A stretch of 6,933 bases of DNA from contig CAAEBO010000038.1 in assembly GCA_900754085.1 (NCBI GenBank), positions 1-6,933 on the forward strand, read 5' to 3'. Origin of the DNA: Clostridia bacterium. GTDB taxonomy: Bacteria; Bacillota; Clostridia; TANB77; CAG-508. Positions within the stretch are counted from its first letter, which is position 1. Each line of letters begins with the position of its first letter. The notes under the pieces were generated by a model. That model saw only the letters and a program-made list of their open reading frames with translations. It made no database searches and was not told the DNA's origin. Shown here piece by piece: positions 6,901 to 6,933 of this stretch. A program made the translations under genes and the position numbers.

Positions 6901-6933
6901 TTTGTTTCTTTATTATATTCTTTTCCATAATAA
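978..6933 (-). CDS. Giant cell-surface beta-helix protein with GLUG/M26-N-terminal-like repeats and C-terminal membrane anchor; 5' end outside window
   Basis: Seen: a minus-strand frame is open from the right edge (first whole codon 6930-6932) to TAG at 978-980, at least 1984 residues. The Met at 6819-6821 is not the start, because 37 in-frame codons before it continue the same domain (...LGGHDSYRRAVYDLGEYAG...). Domains, numbered from that Met: jelly-roll carbohydrate-binding-like fold (to ~78), beta-sandwich (~80-165), beta-helix 1 (~173-475), linker (~493-588), beta-helix 2 (~589-938), linker (~954-1046), beta-helix 3 (~1047-1582), uncharacterised region (~1617-1790), helical stretch (~1810-1845), membrane helix 1924-1943, then KRRD. 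Family: GGIxG coils are GLUG motifs, as in M26/Zmp protease N-terminal regions and many clostridial surface proteins. No HExxH and no LPxTG is present. Inference: an exported, membrane-anchored adhesin or glycan-binding stalk; the signal peptide should lie beyond 6933. No promoter is visible. An enzyme of pectate-lyase-like fold is possible, but I see no catalytic signature. Confidence 0.85.
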   Translation of the reverse strand, partial: YYGKEYNKETKILTLGGHDSYRRAVYDLGEYAGQEVTMSFKAKKVSGTQHAYIQNSKTDKNRTLIQNLTEEWKDYQYTLKLDNTGYLGFYIEGGKGIEVKELQIELGNKKTSYEEFKYTLQSNYSINLEDKRDEIATNDYYIKIYENNNLVQTNRYEEIPEENVVTNAIKTYEVQAGRQYKVELTIKMKEREYVLSSLEYDTKETEEIKGIYTLEEFQMIQPYGKYYILDDLKIDSNIRFGGDNISFYGELDFRGNSITRNSGCYSLIQHIEKNAIIKNLVFNLEFPKYGVGYWNNGVLFTNNYGIIQNIYINVTKGNDMANNYLYLLGWKNYGDIDNFVINYKEAFVGSSAIGVIKESYGTVKNGYIYGKNMEFKHTEKAGYGSLLVEKNLQSGVIKNIYNLSSINIVANKDEYISNYTTENYGKVENIYSVNINGETSLKEGPNVYRNYGIVNNSYYIYDNIYNNSTDYKTSKLALKNKKFQNEILNSENRFKVNEYIEKGYFPQLNMPDCMPKQEYIMLPKIEDKDLADIVSFKVLEKQNNTAIVEANVYNPSAEEIKEINIDGLICEIIEQKFLEETSKVKLKITVNSQYVSSYSVSSLTVKGSYSQEYTRKYEKNERQILIEFFREVNNVEDWKEINKFPNENYKIMQEIDFKNCGNEIIINKEFKGKLEGNNKIIKNISVKDTEGIIYHLYGEICNLTVDNMNLVYNEVKIGGFIGYVKNRAKINNVHILNSKIEVNTKTKVQIGTLIGDAQAMQVINCSVTNTNIICKNNTEVVIGGLVGKGNQTLISNCFAQDINININNANISNGIGGIIGNMYYGTTEYSYSFGNIKAENSKVAGICGYSDNTYVSKCYSGMNINSNGKNVAGIVGYSASLEGSIMINNNLYIGNVYNSLEKIVNPIIGNDKYGKENLLYEASYINGEKYKLDNVETLSISELLDKNTYINKLYFKDNYNYEKLENGVLPKLNYKNTKNLLANQKDNIIKKELITIEKIETKKVNNKLATVRIELNNPNNLNITGIYVEGMETEILRNTNQSQKTYLDLNCIANQFYDSYKIAQFTYMENEENRKQEIAGKIDVQFFKEISNYQDWQAINEDTIENYMLMADIDLAGRVNPKHNFSVNRLISNSGMHTIKNLNINSDKAIIKSAKKEISNIKFENITINNEIRTNYIGVIKNNSADLNNLEFKDININAKGCDYIGCIAKSEAIKVENIILKNIICNGAGSIGAFCGLANEEDYKNIKADNVEVYGTWGNLGGIFGNFNVENISEACRTENISVENSIIMGKGCSMVGGVYGRGRIGNYIESISNKIVGKSYVGGIIGMGDYSTSQDGSKLVSKCYIEGENGDYIGGIAGYQNLLFNARVEETIIEGNGTNIGGMSGYIKNEGRRNSFVNSKVIGLGKNVGGITGKDDLGKSENYVINSTIEGKDNVGGIAGMMELGHIKNNYVSANINAINHSAGGIVGHVYNMNSNIGNKRQEVIFNYVANTTIQSASQVGGLIGSMDKEIIEGIYNNGNFVEANVISENPNTISLGIGNIPKENKKLKDTYYYKYSKINNQYPTEKNEIFISKDNYLAERDLKKKDTYIQKLKWQESEWDFNSLEQGKYPLIKNIKTKQEGIPIPTDPNLEHIDNYNNITSNNMYANDEIKESLNNKNEKLQHTFIYEGKTIKTYNTYSEIIAKEGSKVIRKDVRLYVKDGKLYSLPVGFDLEDDVIKFVENNFVIDSYNGKEYETVLGADGKIYDLKEPLNYPENFVNKDVKSIGNNLNNTSGNNSENINNEELLDEFSGNNLHEMEVIYRNGDKVKFNYQTGEVISSIEKKSNKTDLFDYIKEKISAIGNSNLGETQEITKKYEESKVLQSKLEETPVEYALQRKNNNVNMLNNVGVYEINKANNSLKEKKYISIYNAEKDDYQIYQEEELLDTTKQEVISENEKIEANNLKEYYVSEGQSKNKNMGILWITLSIVGVVIILFAIKRRD
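993..1052 (-). other. C-terminal membrane anchor of the giant surface protein
   Basis: Residues 1924-1943 (MGILWITLS...VVIILFAI) are uninterrupted hydrophobic and are followed directly by KRRD at the C-terminus, a positive-inside topology that places the rest of the protein outside the cell. This is the shape of a sortase sorting signal, but the preceding residues (YYVSEGQSKNKN) contain no LPxTG or close variant, so covalent wall attachment is not supported. Just upstream lie a charged helical stretch and an Asn/Ser-rich spacer (about 1733-1760). Confidence 0.8.
2076..3683 (-). repeat. Domain: beta-helix block 3, twelve GLUG-type coils
   Basis: Residues ~1047-1582 begin with FFKEISNYQDWQAIN...NYMLMADIDL, the same entry motif as block 2. 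Twelve coils have turns at 1139, 1167, 1194, 1224, 1260, 1286, 1318, 1345, 1373, 1400, 1428 and 1465 (for example LGGIFG, VGGIIG, IGGIAG, VGGITG, VGGIAG, VGGLIG), mostly 26-32 residues apart, with two longer gaps of 36-37. It closes with LKWQESEWDFNSLEQGKYPLI. It is the longest and most regular block. The linker before it occupies about 3684-3962. Confidence 0.7.
4008..5057 (-). repeat. Domain: beta-helix block 2, six GLUG-type coils
   Basis: Residues ~589-938 start with the entry motif FFREVNNVEDWKEIN...NYKIMQEIDF and a FKGKLEGNNKIIKNISV strand. Six coils follow, with IGGFIG (680), IGTLIG (713), IGGLVG (745), IGGIIG (778), VAGICG (806) and VAGIVG (834), spaced 28-33 residues apart. Several coils carry the GLUG-like 'I-x-N-C' or 'SKCYS' step. 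It closes with LYFKDNYNYEKLENGVLPKL. The preceding linker (~493-588, positions 5058-5345) is related to the linker before block 3. Confidence 0.65.
5397..6305 (-). repeat. Domain: beta-helix block 1, NYGxIxN-type coils
   Basis: Residues ~173-475 open with GIYTLEEFQMIQPYGKYYIL and then carry six coils marked by YGIIQN (267), YGDIDN (296), YGTVKN (323), SGVIKN (357), YGKVEN (387) and YGIVNN (414), spaced 27-34 residues apart. The block closes with an 'xYIEKGYFPQLN' motif that recurs in related form at the end of blocks 2 and 3. The coils lack the GGIxG turn of the later blocks. The pattern fits a right-handed parallel beta-helix with about three strands per ~28-residue turn. Confidence 0.6.
6588..6933 (-). 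other. Domain: jelly-roll carbohydrate-binding-like module (N-terminal part cut)
   Basis: The visible part runs from YYGKEYNKETKILTLGG through VYDLGEYAGQEVTMSFKAK and LTEEWKDYQYTLKLD to VKELQIELGNKKTSYEEF. The order 'xDLGxYAGxxVTxSFxAK ... W+xYxxTL ... GxxIxVKExQIELGxxxTxYEEF' is typical of CBM4/9-like or galactose-binding-like jelly rolls found in surface and phage tail proteins, which end in an 'xLELGxxxTxYEP' strand. It probably binds a glycan. The next ~85 residues (to about 6327) form another all-beta segment, probably fibronectin- or Ig-like, with no motif I can name. Confidence 0.55.

Noticed and set aside
978..6933. M26 IgA1-protease (Zmp) identity for the giant gene
   Set aside because: The GLUG beta-helix matches the non-catalytic N-terminal region of that family, but no HExxH zinc motif occurs in the visible sequence and the protein ends in a membrane helix. 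Only the repeat region is shared.

Overview
The window is very AT-rich. Both recognisable genes lie on the minus strand, use the standard code (TGG for Trp, no in-frame TGA) and have Gram-positive features: a strong AAGGAGG ribosome binding site, and a surface protein ending in a membrane helix plus a KRRD tail. This suggests a low-GC Firmicute, most likely a clostridium-like anaerobe. That is inference from composition and gene families, not from a marker gene.

Layout. (1) 1-139, minus: the first 46 codons of an Rpn-family (PDDEXK_2, recombination-promoting nuclease / putative transposase) gene, running off the left edge. (2) 140-977: about 840 bp with no supportable gene. It holds the rpn-like ribosome binding site and a possible promoter inside an inverted repeat, a perfect 21-bp palindrome, a G-looped AT hairpin, a Spo0A-box-like site, a terminator-like hairpin, and a stem-loop lying across the stop codon of the large gene. 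(3) 978-6933, minus: one giant gene filling 86% of the window. Its 5' end is outside the right edge; the frame is open to the last base, and a carbohydrate-binding-like fold clearly continues upstream of the first in-window Met.

The giant protein (at least 1984 residues; residues below are numbered from the internal Met at 6819-6821) reads as a surface stalk. An N-terminal jelly-roll domain is followed by a beta-sandwich, then three successive parallel beta-helix blocks separated by two related beta-sandwich linkers, then an uncharacterised C-terminal region, an Asn-rich linker, a helical stretch and a single C-terminal membrane segment. The beta-helix blocks carry GLUG-type coils (GGIxG) like those in the N-terminal region of M26 (IgA1 protease/Zmp) proteins. 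No HExxH zinc-protease site and no LPxTG sorting motif are visible. The most likely role is adhesion or glycan binding at the cell surface, anchored by the membrane helix rather than by sortase.

The two genes have no evident functional link: 838 bp and a probable terminator separate them. I see no new defence or mobile system here. The points most worth following up are the three-fold modular architecture, the sortase-independent anchor, the uncharacterised juxtamembrane region and the unexplained palindromes in the intergenic stretch.
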